64,000 nt of DNA, from positions 3,658,001-3,722,000 of the forward strand of contig NZ_LR594671.1 of the NCBI RefSeq assembly GCF_901827185.1, written 5' to 3'. Under the pieces are notes generated by a model, which did not search any database, was not told the origin of the DNA, and saw only the letters and a list, made by a program, of their open reading frames with translations. Below, in pieces: positions 34,509 through 43,731 of this stretch (position 1 is the stretch's first letter; each line of letters opens with the position of its first letter). The stretch comes from Variovorax sp. PBL-E5. Its GTDB lineage: Bacteria > Pseudomonadota > Gammaproteobacteria > Burkholderiales > Burkholderiaceae_C. Made by a program: the position numbers and the translations under genes.

Positions 34509-35945
34509 TTACTTGTTCATCGCAGCGAACTGCTGCGTGAGGTAGGTCATGGTGTTGTTCATGCTGCTCATCAGCACGTCGAGCTGATTGAACTGCGCGC
34601 GATAGCGGGCCACCGTGTCGTCGACGCGCGCCGACATGGCCGTGTACTGGTCGTCGAGTTGCTTGAGGGTGGTGTTGATGCCGTCCGTCGCGGTCTTCAG
34701 GGCACCGCCGCTCGAGGTCACATTGGTGACCAGGGCGCTCAGTTGTTTGCCATAGCCGGCCGTGCTGCCGTCCGCGCTGGCGAACAGGTGCGAGACGCCC
34801 TCGAGGTTGTTCGCCAGCGCGGCGTTGAGCTTGTCGGAGTCCACCGCCAGCGTGCCGTCCTTCTGGAAGGAGACGCCGATCTCGGACAGCACCTTCATGT
34901 CGTTCGGACCGCCATCCTGGGGCGTGGTCAAAGTCTGCCGGATGCGCGTCTGGAGGTTGCGCAGCGTCGCGTCGCCGAGCAGCGGAGCCGCCTGTTTGGT
35001 GTCTGCGTTGTAGGCCGTCAGCGTGGCGGCCATGCCTTGCAGGCCGTTGAAGGCCTTCACGAAATCGTTGACCGCCGACGCCACCGATGCGGTGTCCGTG
35101 CTCAGGTTCACGTTGCTGCTGCCGATCTTCGCCACGTTCAGCGTGGTGCCCTGGATCGCCTCCTTGACCGTGTTGCTGGCGCTGGTGATGGCGATGCCGT
35201 TCACCGTGAGCTGCGCATCCTGGCCCTTGAGAGTCTGCTGCATGCTCTGGGCGCCGGCCGGGTCGTTGCCGAGCAGGTTCTGCAGCGTGGCGTCGCCGGT
35301 CACGGAGATCTTCATGCTCGACGCCTGGCCGGTCTGCGTGGAGGTCAGCACCAGGCGGTTGGGCGTGCCGCTGCCGTCGTTGACGATGCTGGCCGTGACG
35401 CCGATCTTGGCCTTGTTGATGGCGTCGCGGATGCCCTCGAGCGTGTCGTTGCTGGCGTCGATCGTGATGGGGGCCGCCGTGCGGGTGGTGTCCGGCGTGA
35501 AGCCGGCACCGGTGTACGTGCCGGTCGCCGCGTCGAAGCTGCCGCCGGTGATGGTGCCGAAGTCGAAGCTGATGGTGCCGTGGCCGATCACCGTCTTCGC
35601 GCTGGCCTGGCCCGTCGCGACCAGCGCCTGCGACTGCGCCATCTGCGTGACGTTGATCGCGTAGCTGCCGGCGACCGCGGTCGTGTCGGTCGTGGCGGAC
35701 AGCACGTCCGACGCGCTGGAGCTCGCCTTGACGCCCTGGAACAGCGAGGGTGCGGACAGCTTGTCGGCCGCGGCCTGCAGCGTGTTGAGCGAGCTCTGCA
35801 ACTGCCCATAGGCCGACAGCTTGGTGGTGTAGCTCGTCTGGCGGCTCTGCAGATCGACCAGCGGCTGGCTTTCCGCCGTCTGGAGCTGCGTGAGCAGGGT
35901 GCTCAGATCGAGACCCGATCCGACGCCGATGCTGCTGATGGTCAT
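34509..35945 (-). CDS. fliD: Filament cap protein FliD
   Basis: 478 residues. The N-terminal MTISSIGVGSGLDLSTLLTQ and the LSAYGQLQSSLNTLQAA segment are typical of the cap. The C-terminal part (QFNQLDVLMSSMNNTMTYL) is the coiled segment that inserts in the filament. The central domain (about 100-370) carries the TISFDFGTITGG and GTLAVDSDKLNAAL motifs. It is exported through the flagellum and caps growing flagellin. The gene is separated from fliC by 208 bp with three hairpins. Confidence 0.95.
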   Translation of the reverse strand: MTISSIGVGSGLDLSTLLTQLQTAESQPLVDLQSRQTSYTTKLSAYGQLQSSLNTLQAAADKLSAPSLFQGVKASSSASDVLSATTDTTAVAGSYAINVTQMAQSQALVATGQASAKTVIGHGTISFDFGTITGGSFDAATGTYTGAGFTPDTTRTAAPITIDASNDTLEGIRDAINKAKIGVTASIVNDGSGTPNRLVLTSTQTGQASSMKISVTGDATLQNLLGNDPAGAQSMQQTLKGQDAQLTVNGIAITSASNTVKEAIQGTTLNVAKIGSSNVNLSTDTASVASAVNDFVKAFNGLQGMAATLTAYNADTKQAAPLLGDATLRNLQTRIRQTLTTPQDGGPNDMKVLSEIGVSFQKDGTLAVDSDKLNAALANNLEGVSHLFASADGSTAGYGKQLSALVTNVTSSGGALKTATDGINTTLKQLDDQYTAMSARVDDTVARYRAQFNQLDVLMSSMNNTMTYLTQQFAAMNK

Positions 35946-36020
35946 GGTGCGATCATTCCTGTCATTGAACGCGTGCCGGCCGCCGGGGCCATGGCGCGCG
36001 ATTGAAAATTCGTTGCGCTT

Positions 36021-36071
36021 CGCTGTCCTCTGCGGTCTCGGCCTTCGAGACCCAGACCGCAGAGGACAGCG
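36021..36071 (-). repeat. 18-bp perfect inverted repeat with alternative inner stem
   Basis: The arms 36021-36038 (CGCTGTCCTCTGCGGTCT) and 36054-36071 are perfect complements separated by 15 bases. An alternative stem, GGTCTCG (36034-36040) with CGAGACC (36046-36052), shares GGTCT with the first and cannot form together with it. It lies between fliC and fliD. No run of T follows on the minus strand, so a classical terminator is not supported. Confidence 0.7.
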
Positions 36072-36104
36072 CAGGCGGCTTCGGGCCGAAACCCGAACGC
36101 CTGC
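36071..36104 (-). repeat. Stem-loop in the fliC-fliD gap
   Basis: GCAGGCG (36071-36077) pairs with CGCCTGC (36098-36104), and inside it TTCGGG pairs with CCCGAA with a 2-base bulge. It directly abuts the 18-bp inverted repeat and the hairpin at 36115. With those two it forms a chain of three stem-loops downstream of the flagellin gene. Confidence 0.6.
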
Positions 36105-36114
36105 ACCCAACCTT

Positions 36115-36136
36115 GCCCTTCCCTTTCGGGAAGGGC
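36115..36136 (-). terminator. Possible fliC terminator or 3' stabilising hairpin
   Basis: GCCCTTCCC and GGGAAGGGC are perfect 9-bp arms around a 4-base loop, GAAA on the transcribed strand, starting about 18 bp after the fliC stop. A T-run does not follow (AAGGTTGGG), so it may act as an RNA 3' end protector or partial terminator rather than a standard one. Confidence 0.45.
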
Positions 36137-36153
36137 CTGACGCGTCTTGCCGT

Positions 36154-37437
36154 TTAACGCAGGAGCGAGAGCACGCCCTGCGTGGTCTGGTTGGCCTGGG
36201 CCAGCACCGAGGTGCCGGCTTGCTGCAGGATCTGCGCGCGGGTCATGTTCGACACTTCCGTTGCGTAGTCGGCGTCCTCGATGCGCGAACGCGAGGAAGA
36301 CAGGTTGGTCACCGTGGTGCCGAGGTTGGAGATCGTCGAGTCGAAACGGTTCTGCACCGCGCCGAGCGAGCTGCGCAGGTCGTCGACCATCTTCAGCGCG
36401 GCGTCGATCGTCTTCATCGGGTCAACCGACGAGGCACCGGCGAACTGGGCGGTCGGGGTGGCCGTGCTCAGTTCGATGGCGGTCGGGGTCGTGTCGGTGG
36501 CAGTGGCGCCGCCGTTGGCGATCGAAGCCGCGGTGATGTCGAAGTTCTTGCCTTGCACCGTCACGTAGCCCGTGGCCGCGCCGGTGGCATCCACGCCGAC
36601 CTTGATGTGCTGGTTGGCGAGCGTCACCGCAGGCGTCACGCCGTTGTCGGTGTCGGTGAAGCCGACTTGCGCGGTGTTGAGCACGACCTTGCCGGTGGTG
36701 TCATCGACCGAAGCGGCATAGAAGTCGCTGCCGGACTGGACGACGAAATTGGCCGTCGCAGCACCGTTCTTGTCGAGCACGTTGTGCAGGCTCAGCGAGC
36801 TGCCGCTGACGCCGAGGTCCGTCGCGACGGCCGACAGGTCGACCGCGGCGGGCGTGCCGCTCAGGTTGGTCTGCGTGATCGCCGCGCTGGTCGGCAGCGC
36901 GTTGTTGGCCACCGAGAAGCCCTTCAGGCCGAGCGTCGAGGTGTCGATCTGCTTGAGGTCGATGTTGATGGTTTCACCGTCGTTGGCACCGACCTGGATG
37001 CTCAGCGGCTTGGCACCGGCCGAGAGAACCTTCACGCCGTTGAAGTCGGTCTGCTGCGAGGTGCGATCGATTTCGGCCAGGCGCTGCGTGATTTCGTCCT
37101 GAATCGACTTCAGGTCGGAGGGCGAGTTGGAACCGTTGGCGGCTTGCACGGCCAGTTCGCGAACGCGCTGCAGGTTGTTGTTGACTTCGGTCAATGCACC
37201 TTCCGTCGTCTGCGCCAGCGAGATGCCGTCGTTGGCATTGCGCTGTGCAACCGTCAGGCCGTTGATGTTGGCCGTGAAGCGGTTGGCGATGGCCTGACCG
37301 GCGGCGTCGTCCTTGGCGCTGTTGATGCGCAAGCCCGACGACAGGCGCTGGATCGCGGTGTTGAGCGATGCCTGCGACTTGTTCAGGTTGTTCTGCGTGA
37401 GCAGGGAAAGTGAATTGGTGTTGATGACTTGCGCCAT
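36154..37437 (-). CDS. fliC: Flagellin FliC
   Basis: 427 residues. The D0/D1 N-terminal part has [40 protein letters not shown] and [16 protein letters not shown]. The C-terminal D0 part has [16 protein letters not shown] and [20 protein letters not shown]. The variable surface part lies in the middle (about 175-330) with a Thr/Ala-rich stretch. It is the filament subunit, secreted after FliS release. A matching sigma-28 promoter lies about 95 bp upstream, so this is a late gene. Confidence 0.97.
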   Translation of the reverse strand: MAQVINTNSLSLLTQNNLNKSQASLNTAIQRLSSGLRINSAKDDAAGQAIANRFTANINGLTVAQRNANDGISLAQTTEGALTEVNNNLQRVRELAVQAANGSNSPSDLKSIQDEITQRLAEIDRTSQQTDFNGVKVLSAGAKPLSIQVGANDGETINIDLKQIDTSTLGLKGFSVANNALPTSAAITQTNLSGTPAAVDLSAVATDLGVSGSSLSLHNVLDKNGAATANFVVQSGSDFYAASVDDTTGKVVLNTAQVGFTDTDNGVTPAVTLANQHIKVGVDATGAATGYVTVQGKNFDITAASIANGGATATDTTPTAIELSTATPTAQFAGASSVDPMKTIDAALKMVDDLRSSLGAVQNRFDSTISNLGTTVTNLSSSRSRIEDADYATEVSNMTRAQILQQAGTSVLAQANQTTQGVLSLLR

Positions 37438-37533
37438 TTTCGACTCCTGATTGACAAAGGTTGTGGAAACCGGCACGAGGCCGTAACGCTGGACCCGCTC
37501 TTTGTGGTGAGACTCAAGCCATCGTTGAGTTAG

Positions 37534-37560
37534 TTATCGGCAGGGGTTTCCAAACATTTA
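37534..37560 (-). promoter_or_regulatory. Sigma-28 promoter of fliC
   Basis: On the minus strand TAAA (37557-37560), 15 bases, then GCCGATAA (37534-37541). This fits the FliA consensus exactly. The -10 box ends about 97 bp before the fliC start, which implies a 5' leader of roughly 90 nt. The fliA gene is at 14.1 kb. Confidence 0.9.
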
Positions 37561-37603
37561 GGGGGGCCGTCAAAAAAGCGCGCGCTCACCCTGCGCGGGC
37601 CGG

Positions 37604-37933
37604 TCAGGCTGGCAGGTTCATCACTTCCTGGTAGGCCGCGACCAGGCGATTGCGCACCTGCAGCCCGGTCTGGAAGGCCACGTTGGCCTTCTGCAGGTCG
37701 ACCATCACGTCGTTGAGCGCGACGCCGGGCTTGCCCAGCTCGAAGGCTTCGGCCTGGCCGTAGGCCTGCTGCTGCGCGCCGCTGATGTTGTCGATGGAGC
37801 GCTTGAGCTCGGCGGCGAAGCCACCCGGTTCGGCGCCGGCAGCGGAGGCCGGGCCGTCAGGCGGGGCGAAGCCTGCCTGGAGCGCGGTGGCGCGCATCTG
37901 CTGCAGGACGGACTCGATGGCGGAGATCGACAT
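37604..37933 (-). CDS. fliE: Flagellar basal-body rod adaptor FliE
   Basis: 109 residues. The motifs ELKRSIDNISGAQQQAYGQA and the C-terminal KANVAFQTGLQVRNRLVAAY are typical, the latter being the region joining the MS ring and rod. It is an early export substrate. It is on the opposite strand from fliF, with 285 bp between the starts. Start ATG at 37933. Confidence 0.94.
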   Translation of the reverse strand: MSISAIESVLQQMRATALQAGFAPPDGPASAAGAEPGGFAAELKRSIDNISGAQQQAYGQAEAFELGKPGVALNDVMVDLQKANVAFQTGLQVRNRLVAAYQEVMNLPA

Positions 37934-38218
37934 GGCTGATCTTTTCCTTGTGGCTTTCGGGTTGGCATGGAAGCACCGATGCGCTTCCGGGTGCCGTCAG
38001 CGTAGCAGCGCAAGGCCTTTGGGCATGCCGCCAACTGATGGCAAAAGCCCCGGCTGTTCGACCAATCGAAATCGCACCGGCTGCAGACAATGAACGCCGA
38101 AACGAACAGCCTGCCAGTGACACCACCAGCCCCGCGGCATGACCTCTGAACATCGACGACTCCCCTTCCTCTCCATGACCATGGCCCGCCTGGCACCTGT
38201 CGTCATGGGAGTCCGCGC
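37934..38218. promoter_or_regulatory. Divergent fliE/fliF promoter region
   Basis: 285 bp between two early flagellar genes that point away from each other, so it must hold both promoters. It contains an inverted repeat GGCTGTTCG (38052-38060) and CGAACAGCC (38103-38111), 42 bases apart. FlhDC-bound promoters of this type are expected here, but I could not match the enteric FlhDC box. No sigma-28 site is evident. Confidence 0.5.
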
Positions 38219-39949
38219 ATGAGTTCGACGGCCGCTCTGGACGGGGCCGCGACGCCCGCGCCGCAGCTGCTCGACAAGCTGCGCGCGCAGCCCAGGCTGC
38301 CCTTCATCATCGGCGCGGCGGCGCTGGTGGCGGCGGCTGCCGCCTTCATGCTCTGGAGCCGCGCCCCTGACTACAAGGTGCTCTACACCAACGTGTCGGA
38401 CCGCGACGGCGGCGCGATCATCGCCTCGCTGCAGCAGATGAACGTGCCCTACAAGTTCGCCGAGGGCGGCGGCGCGATCCTGGTGGCGAGCGACAAGGTG
38501 CCCGAGGTGCGCCTGCAGCTCGCCGCGCAGGGCCTGCCCAAGGGCGGCGGCGTCGGCTTCGAACTGATGGACAACCAGAAGTTCGGCACCAGCCAGTTCG
38601 CCGAGCAGGTCAACTACCAGCGCGCGCTCGAAGGCGAGCTCGCGCGCTCCATCGAGTCGATCGGCACCGTCGAATCGGCGCGCGTGCACCTGGCGCTGCC
38701 CAAGCCCTCGCTGTTCGTGCGCGACCAGAAGAAGCCCTCGGCCTCGGTGGTGCTCAACCTGCAGCGCGGCCGCAGCATCGACGAAGGCCAGGTCAGCGCC
38801 ATCGTCCACATGATCTCCAGCAGCGTGCCCGAGCTCGACGCCAAGAGCGTGACCGTGGTCGACCAGCGCGGCAACCTGCTGTCCGCGGCCAACAGCGGCG
38901 CGCGCGGGCTGGACGTGAGCCAGCTCAAGTACACGCAGGAGATCGAGCAGGGCTACGTGCGCCGCATCGAGGCCATCCTGCAGCCCATCCTCGGCGCCGC
39001 CAACGTGCGCGCGCAGGTCGCGGCGGAGATCGACTTCTCGGTGGTCGAGAACACCGACGAGAAATACCGCCCCAACCAGGACCCCGCCTCGATGGCGGTG
39101 CGCAGCCAGCAGTCCAGCGAATCGAGCCAGCATGGCGGCACGCCGCCGGGCGGCATCCCGGGCGCGTTGACGAACCAGCCGCCGACCAATCCGAGCGCGC
39201 CGATCCTCACACCCAAGCCGGCCAACGGCACCGCCGCACCCGTGCCGCCCGGAGCGCCCGGCGTCCCTGCCAGCGCCACGACCACCACCACCACCGCGCC
39301 GGCCGGCCCCGGCAGCACGCGCCGCGACGTGACGACCAACTACGAACTCGACCGCTCGATCCGCCACGTGCAGCAGGGCGCGGGTGCCGTCAAGCGCCTG
39401 TCGGTCGCGGTGGTGGTCAACGACCGCGAAGTCGCCGACGGTTCCGGCAAGAGCACGGCGCGCGCCCTCACGCCCGCCGAGCTCGACCAGATCAGGAACC
39501 TGGCGCGCGAGGCCGTCGGCTTCAGCCAGGAGCGCGGCGATTCGCTCAACGTCGTCAACAGCACCTTCGCCCAGGAAGACAAGGAGCCGCCGGCACCGCA
39601 AGTCCCGTTCTGGCGCGACCGCGAGAACCTCGATCTCGGCAAGTCCATCGCCCCCTACCTGCTGCTCGCCGGCCTGGCCCTGTTCGCCTGGCTTGCCGTG
39701 CTGCGCCCGCTGATGCGCAAGCACCTCGCGCCGCCGCCGCCACCACCACCACCCGCCCCCGTGGCCGCGCCGCCGGCACCGGTCGAGGCGCCGACGCAAG
39801 CGCAGGCGCAGGCGCCGGCGCCCGAAGAAAGCCTGCAGGACCGCGAAGTGAACCGCCAGAAGGCCATCATGGACTACGCACACCAAACCGCCGACCGCGA
39901 TCCGAAGCTGGTCGCCGCGCTGATCCAGCACTGGATGAACACGCCATGA
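38219..39949 (+). CDS. fliF: MS-ring protein FliF
   Basis: 576 residues. Two membrane helices lie near residues 28-47 and 475-497. The periplasmic ring-building part has YKVLYTNVSDRDGGAIIASL, KFGTSQFAEQVNYQRALEGE and GTVESARVHLALPKPSLF. A Pro/Ala/Thr-rich insert at about 300-375 is variable. The C-terminal part, which binds FliG, ends QKAIMDYAHQTADRDPKLVA. It is the first assembled structure of the basal body and the first gene of the fliF-R operon. Confidence 0.97.
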   Translation: MSSTAALDGAATPAPQLLDKLRAQPRLPFIIGAAALVAAAAAFMLWSRAPDYKVLYTNVSDRDGGAIIASLQQMNVPYKFAEGGGAILVASDKVPEVRLQLAAQGLPKGGGVGFELMDNQKFGTSQFAEQVNYQRALEGELARSIESIGTVESARVHLALPKPSLFVRDQKKPSASVVLNLQRGRSIDEGQVSAIVHMISSSVPELDAKSVTVVDQRGNLLSAANSGARGLDVSQLKYTQEIEQGYVRRIEAILQPILGAANVRAQVAAEIDFSVVENTDEKYRPNQDPASMAVRSQQSSESSQHGGTPPGGIPGALTNQPPTNPSAPILTPKPANGTAAPVPPGAPGVPASATTTTTTAPAGPGSTRRDVTTNYELDRSIRHVQQGAGAVKRLSVAVVVNDREVADGSGKSTARALTPAELDQIRNLAREAVGFSQERGDSLNVVNSTFAQEDKEPPAPQVPFWRDRENLDLGKSIAPYLLLAGLALFAWLAVLRPLMRKHLAPPPPPPPPAPVAAPPAPVEAPTQAQAQAPAPEESLQDREVNRQKAIMDYAHQTADRDPKLVAALIQHWMNTP

Positions 39950-40944
39950 GCAGCGAACTGGGAACCCGCAAGAGCGCCATCCTGCTGATGGCCCTGGGCG
40001 AAGACCGCGCCGCGGCGGCGCTGGCGCATCTGCCGACCTCCGAGGTGCAGACGCTGGGCATCGCGATGTCCAAGCTGAGCCAGGTGTCCAAGGACGAGCT
40101 GATGTCGGTGCTCACCGAATTCCGCGAGGAGACCGAGCAGCTGTCGGCCCTGCACCTGGGTTCGAGCAGCTACATCCGCGCGGTGCTGAAGAAGGCACTC
40201 GGCGACGACCGCGCCAGCAACCTGCTGGAAGACATCCTGCAGCCCGAGGAACCGCACGGCGGCATCGAGCGCCTCAACGAACTGGAGGCCGGCGAGGTCG
40301 CCGAGCTGGTGCGCGACGAGCATCCGCAGATCCTCGCCACGCTCCTGATCCACCTCGACCGCATGAAGGCGTCGGAGGTGCTCGAGAAGCTGCCGGCGCG
40401 CCTGCGCCACGACGTGGTCATGCGCATCGCCACCTTCGGCGGCGTGCAGCCGGCGGCGCTGCACGAGCTCACCGACGTGCTGACCGAGATGCTGTCGGGC
40501 CAGGGCCTCAAGCGCAGCCGCCTGGGCGGCGTGCGCACCGCGGCCGAGATCGTGAACCTGATGACCACCGCGCAGGAGGAAGAAGCCATCGCCCACGTGC
40601 GCGAACAGGACGAAGCCCTGGCGCAGCGCATCGTCGACGAGATGTTCGTGTTCGAGAACCTGCTGAGCCTGGAAGACCGCAGCATCCAGCGCCTGCTCAA
40701 GGACATCGAATCCGAGTCGCTCATCATCGCGCTCAAGGGCGCGCCGCAGGAACTGCGCGACAAGTTCCTCAACAACATGTCGCAGCGCGCCGCCGAGACG
40801 CTGCGCGAGGACATGGAGCTGCGCGGCCCGGTGCGCGTGTCGCAGGTCGAGACCGAGCAGAAGGCCATCCTGCAAGTCGCGCGCCGCCTCTCCGAGGCCG
40901 GCGAGATCGTGATCTCCACGCCGGGTACCGATGACTTTGTCTAA
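39946..40944 (+). CDS. fliG: Rotor protein FliG
   Basis: 332 residues. It connects the MS ring to the C ring and meets MotA. Motifs are KSAILLMALGEDRAAAALAH, REEHPQ-like DEHPQILATLLIHLDRMKAS, and the charged torque helix MFVFENLLSLEDRSIQRLLK. The ATG overlaps the fliF stop (ATGA). The stop lies inside fliH, which begins 14 bp earlier. Confidence 0.97.
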   Translation: MSSELGTRKSAILLMALGEDRAAAALAHLPTSEVQTLGIAMSKLSQVSKDELMSVLTEFREETEQLSALHLGSSSYIRAVLKKALGDDRASNLLEDILQPEEPHGGIERLNELEAGEVAELVRDEHPQILATLLIHLDRMKASEVLEKLPARLRHDVVMRIATFGGVQPAALHELTDVLTEMLSGQGLKRSRLGGVRTAAEIVNLMTTAQEEEAIAHVREQDEALAQRIVDEMFVFENLLSLEDRSIQRLLKDIESESLIIALKGAPQELRDKFLNNMSQRAAETLREDMELRGPVRVSQVETEQKAILQVARRLSEAGEIVISTPGTDDFV

Positions 40945-41707
40945 GCAGCCTTCCCCATCGGGCGCGCGTGCGCGCCTGGCCGCTGCCTATGTGCCCGCGC
41001 GCGCGGCCGCCGCGGGCAAGGCCGCGAAGCCCGCCGTCTCCGCCTGGGAGCGCTGGGAGATGGGCACGCTGAACGAACCGGCGGCCGCGCCGCTCCCGCC
41101 CCGCAAGAGCGACGCCACGAGCGTGCCGCTGCCGATCGTCGCCAAGGCATCGGTCGACGAAGCCGAACTGCGCCGCCTGCGCCTGGAAGCGCGTGCCCTC
41201 GGCGAAGCCGAAGGCCGCCAGGACGGCTGGACCCAGGGCCATGCCGAAGGCCACACCGCAGGGCTGGCCACCGGCCTGGCCGCCGCCAGCGCCCATGCCG
41301 AACACCTGCGCGCGCTGGCCGCGACGCTGCCGGCCGCACTGCAGCGCGCGCAGAGCGAGCTGGCCGATGCGATCCTCACGCTGGCCCTCGACGTTGCGCG
41401 CCAGGTGGTGCACCGCACGCTGCGCGCCGAGCCCGAATGGGTGCTGCCGCTGGTGCAGGACCTGCTGCATGCCGAGCCCGCGCTGCAGGGCGAGCCGCGC
41501 CTGCTGCTGCATCCCGACGATGTCGCGCTGGTGAAGAACAGCCTGGGCAACGAACTGCAGATCGCCGGCTGGCAGGTGCGCCCCGACGACACCATGGCGC
41601 GCGGCAGCGTGCGCGTGCAATCGGCCAGCGGCGAGATGGATGCGAGCCTCGAGACGCGCTGGAAAAGCGTGACAGCGGCACTGCACCGCGACGTCGATGC
41701 ATCATGA
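40931..41707 (+). CDS. fliH: Export ATPase regulator FliH
   Basis: 258 residues. A Pro/Ala N-terminal part is followed by a Gly-rich helical repeat area (GEAEGRQDGWTQGHAEGH, GxxxG-type), typical of FliH, and then the FliI-binding domain (DAILTLALDVARQVVHRTL). It dimerises and holds FliI at the export gate. It overlaps fliG by 14 bp. The stop overlaps a mini-ORF before fliI. Confidence 0.92.
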   Translation: MTLSKQPSPSGARARLAAAYVPARAAAAGKAAKPAVSAWERWEMGTLNEPAAAPLPPRKSDATSVPLPIVAKASVDEAELRRLRLEARALGEAEGRQDGWTQGHAEGHTAGLATGLAAASAHAEHLRALAATLPAALQRAQSELADAILTLALDVARQVVHRTLRAEPEWVLPLVQDLLHAEPALQGEPRLLLHPDDVALVKNSLGNELQIAGWQVRPDDTMARGSVRVQSASGEMDASLETRWKSVTAALHRDVDAS

Positions 41708-41841
41708 GACACACCCCCAGGCTTGCCCACTTCGTGGGGCCGCCCACCCCCATGCAGGGGGCAACACCGGCGGCCCGGCCAAGCCGGTTCCGCGGTGTTC
41801 CCCGAAAAGGCCCAGCTTGCGAAGCGCTGCGGAGGCACTGA
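41704..41841 (+). other. Hairpin-rich mini-ORF between fliH and fliI
   Basis: A 45-codon frame starts in an ATGA overlap with the fliH stop and ends 5 bp before the fliI ATG, with GGAGG near its end serving fliI. The peptide opens [16 protein letters not shown] and ends CEALRRH. Hairpins are CCCCC-ATGCA-GGGGG (41747-41761), and AACACCG (41763-41769) with CGGTGTT (41793-41799) enclosing CCGGC-CAA-GCCGG (41775-41787). It resembles a palindromic intergenic element that kept an open frame. A working peptide is not shown. Confidence 0.5.
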
Positions 41842-41845
41842 ACTG

Positions 41846-43255
41846 ATGCCAACCGTCCAGCCCAACCCCCACCTGCAATCCTGGCTCGGCACGCTCGCCC
41901 AGGCACGCAGCGACGTGAGCCGCTGCACCACCACCACGACCTCGGGCCGCCTCACGCGCGCCGTCGGTCTGGTGCTCGAAGCGGTCGGCCTTCAACTGCC
42001 CGTCGGCAGCGACTGCCTGATCGAGCTGCCGCCCGGCTATCCGCTGCGCCATGCCGAAGCCGAAGTGGTCGGCTTTGCCGGCGACCGCCTGTTCCTGATG
42101 CCGCAAAGCGAAGTGGCCGGCCTCCTGCCCGGCGCGCGCGTGTTCGCGCGGCCCGGCCTGATGGAACGCGGCGCGGTCGGCGATGCCCATACCAAGCGGC
42201 TGCCGGTGGGCGAAGGCATGCTGGGCCGCGTGGTCGATGCCGCCGGCCGGCCGCTCGACGGGCTCGGTCCGCTCGACATCAGCCGCAAGGTGCCGCTGTC
42301 CTCCACGCCGATGAATCCGCTGTCGCGCGCGCCGATCGATTCGGTGCTCGATGTCGGCGTGCGCGCCATCAACGCCATGCTCACCGTCGGCCGCGGCCAG
42401 CGCATGGGCCTGTTCGCCGGCTCCGGCGTCGGCAAGAGCGTGCTGCTCGGGATGATGGCGCGCTACACCAGCGCCGACGTGATCGTGGTCGGCCTGATCG
42501 GCGAACGCGGCCGCGAAGTGAAGGACTTCATCGAGAACACGCTCGGCGAGGAAGGCCTGGCGCGCGCCGTCGTGGTCGCCGCGCCGGCCGACAACTCGCC
42601 GCTGCTCAGGCTGCAAGGCGCCGCCTACGCGACCTGCCTGGCCGAGTACTTCCGCGACCAGGGCCGGAACGTGCTCCTGATCATGGATTCGCTCACCCGC
42701 TACGCGATGGCGCAGCGCGAGATCGCATTGGCCGTCGGCGAGCCGCCGGCCACCAAGGGCTATCCGCCCTCGGTGTTCGCCAAGCTGCCCGCGCTGGTCG
42801 AGCGCGCCGGCAACGGCGCGCGCGATGCCGAAGGCCGCGGCGGCTCCATCACGGCCTTCTACACCGTGCTGTCCGAAGGCGACGACCAGCAGGACCCGAT
42901 CGCCGACGCGGCGCGCGCGATCCTCGACGGCCACGTGGTGCTGTCGCGCACGCTGGCCGAAGCGGGCCACTATCCGGCGATCGACATCGAGGCCTCCATC
43001 AGCCGCGCCATGACGGCGCTGATCACGCCCGCGCAGTTCGACACCGTGCGGCGCTTCAAGCAGATGCTGTCGCGCTACCAGCGCAACCGCGACCTGATCA
43101 GCGTCGGCGCCTACGCGCCCGGCCACGATCTGCAACTGGACCAGGCGATCGCGCTCTATCCGCGCATCGAAGCCTTCCTGCAGCAATCGATGACCGAGCG
43201 CACCGACTATGCGGACTCGATCGCGCGCATGGCCAAGCTGTTCGAACCCGCCTGA
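41846..43255 (+). CDS. fliI: Flagellar export ATPase FliI
   Basis: 469 residues. Walker A is [16 protein letters not shown], Walker B is [15 protein letters not shown], and [17 protein letters not shown] is near the end. The family match is the F1 ATPase beta-subunit-like export ATPase. It powers or assists substrate unfolding at the gate and is held by FliH. Start chosen at ATG 41846, just after the mini-ORF stop, rather than a longer frame from 41723 whose extra residues read from the intergenic element. Confidence 0.96.
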   Translation: MPTVQPNPHLQSWLGTLAQARSDVSRCTTTTTSGRLTRAVGLVLEAVGLQLPVGSDCLIELPPGYPLRHAEAEVVGFAGDRLFLMPQSEVAGLLPGARVFARPGLMERGAVGDAHTKRLPVGEGMLGRVVDAAGRPLDGLGPLDISRKVPLSSTPMNPLSRAPIDSVLDVGVRAINAMLTVGRGQRMGLFAGSGVGKSVLLGMMARYTSADVIVVGLIGERGREVKDFIENTLGEEGLARAVVVAAPADNSPLLRLQGAAYATCLAEYFRDQGRNVLLIMDSLTRYAMAQREIALAVGEPPATKGYPPSVFAKLPALVERAGNGARDAEGRGGSITAFYTVLSEGDDQQDPIADAARAILDGHVVLSRTLAEAGHYPAIDIEASISRAMTALITPAQFDTVRRFKQMLSRYQRNRDLISVGAYAPGHDLQLDQAIALYPRIEAFLQQSMTERTDYADSIARMAKLFEPA

Positions 43256-43275
43256 ACGCACCGCAAGGATTCCGC

Positions 43276-43731
43276 ATGCCCCAGCGACTTCCCCTCGACA
43301 CGCTGACCGACCTGGAACGCACGCAGACCGACGACGCCGCGCGCCGCCTCGGCACGCTGCAGACCGCGCGCATCACCGCCGACCAGAAACTGGCGCTGCT
43401 GCAGCAGTACCGCCGCGATTACTACGACCAGCTGCAGGCGCTGATGATGCAGGGCCTGCCGACGGCGAAGTGGCGCAACTACCAGAACTTCCTCGCCACG
43501 CTCGACGGCGCGATCGACCAGCAGCGCGCCATCGCCGCCCAGGCCGCGAGCCGCGTCGACCACGGGCGCGTCGACTGGCAGGACCACAAGCGCCGGCTCA
43601 ATTCCTTCGACACCCTGGCCGAGCGCGTGCGCCGGCAGGAACTGCTGGCGCAGGCCAAGAACGAACAGCGCGAGAGCGATGAGCGATCGGCGCGCAAGTT
43701 CTTCGACCGCCCCACCCACCCGATCCCCTGA
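43276..43731 (+). CDS. fliJ: Export stalk protein FliJ
   Basis: 151 residues, two long helices. Motifs are AARRLGTLQTARITADQKLA, LLQQYRRDYYDQLQALM and RVRRQELLAQAKNEQRESD. FliJ sits in the FliI ring and links it with FlhA. Starts 20 bp after fliI. The stop overlaps the fliK ATG (TGATG). Confidence 0.92.
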   Translation: MPQRLPLDTLTDLERTQTDDAARRLGTLQTARITADQKLALLQQYRRDYYDQLQALMMQGLPTAKWRNYQNFLATLDGAIDQQRAIAAQAASRVDHGRVDWQDHKRRLNSFDTLAERVRRQELLAQAKNEQRESDERSARKFFDRPTHPIP

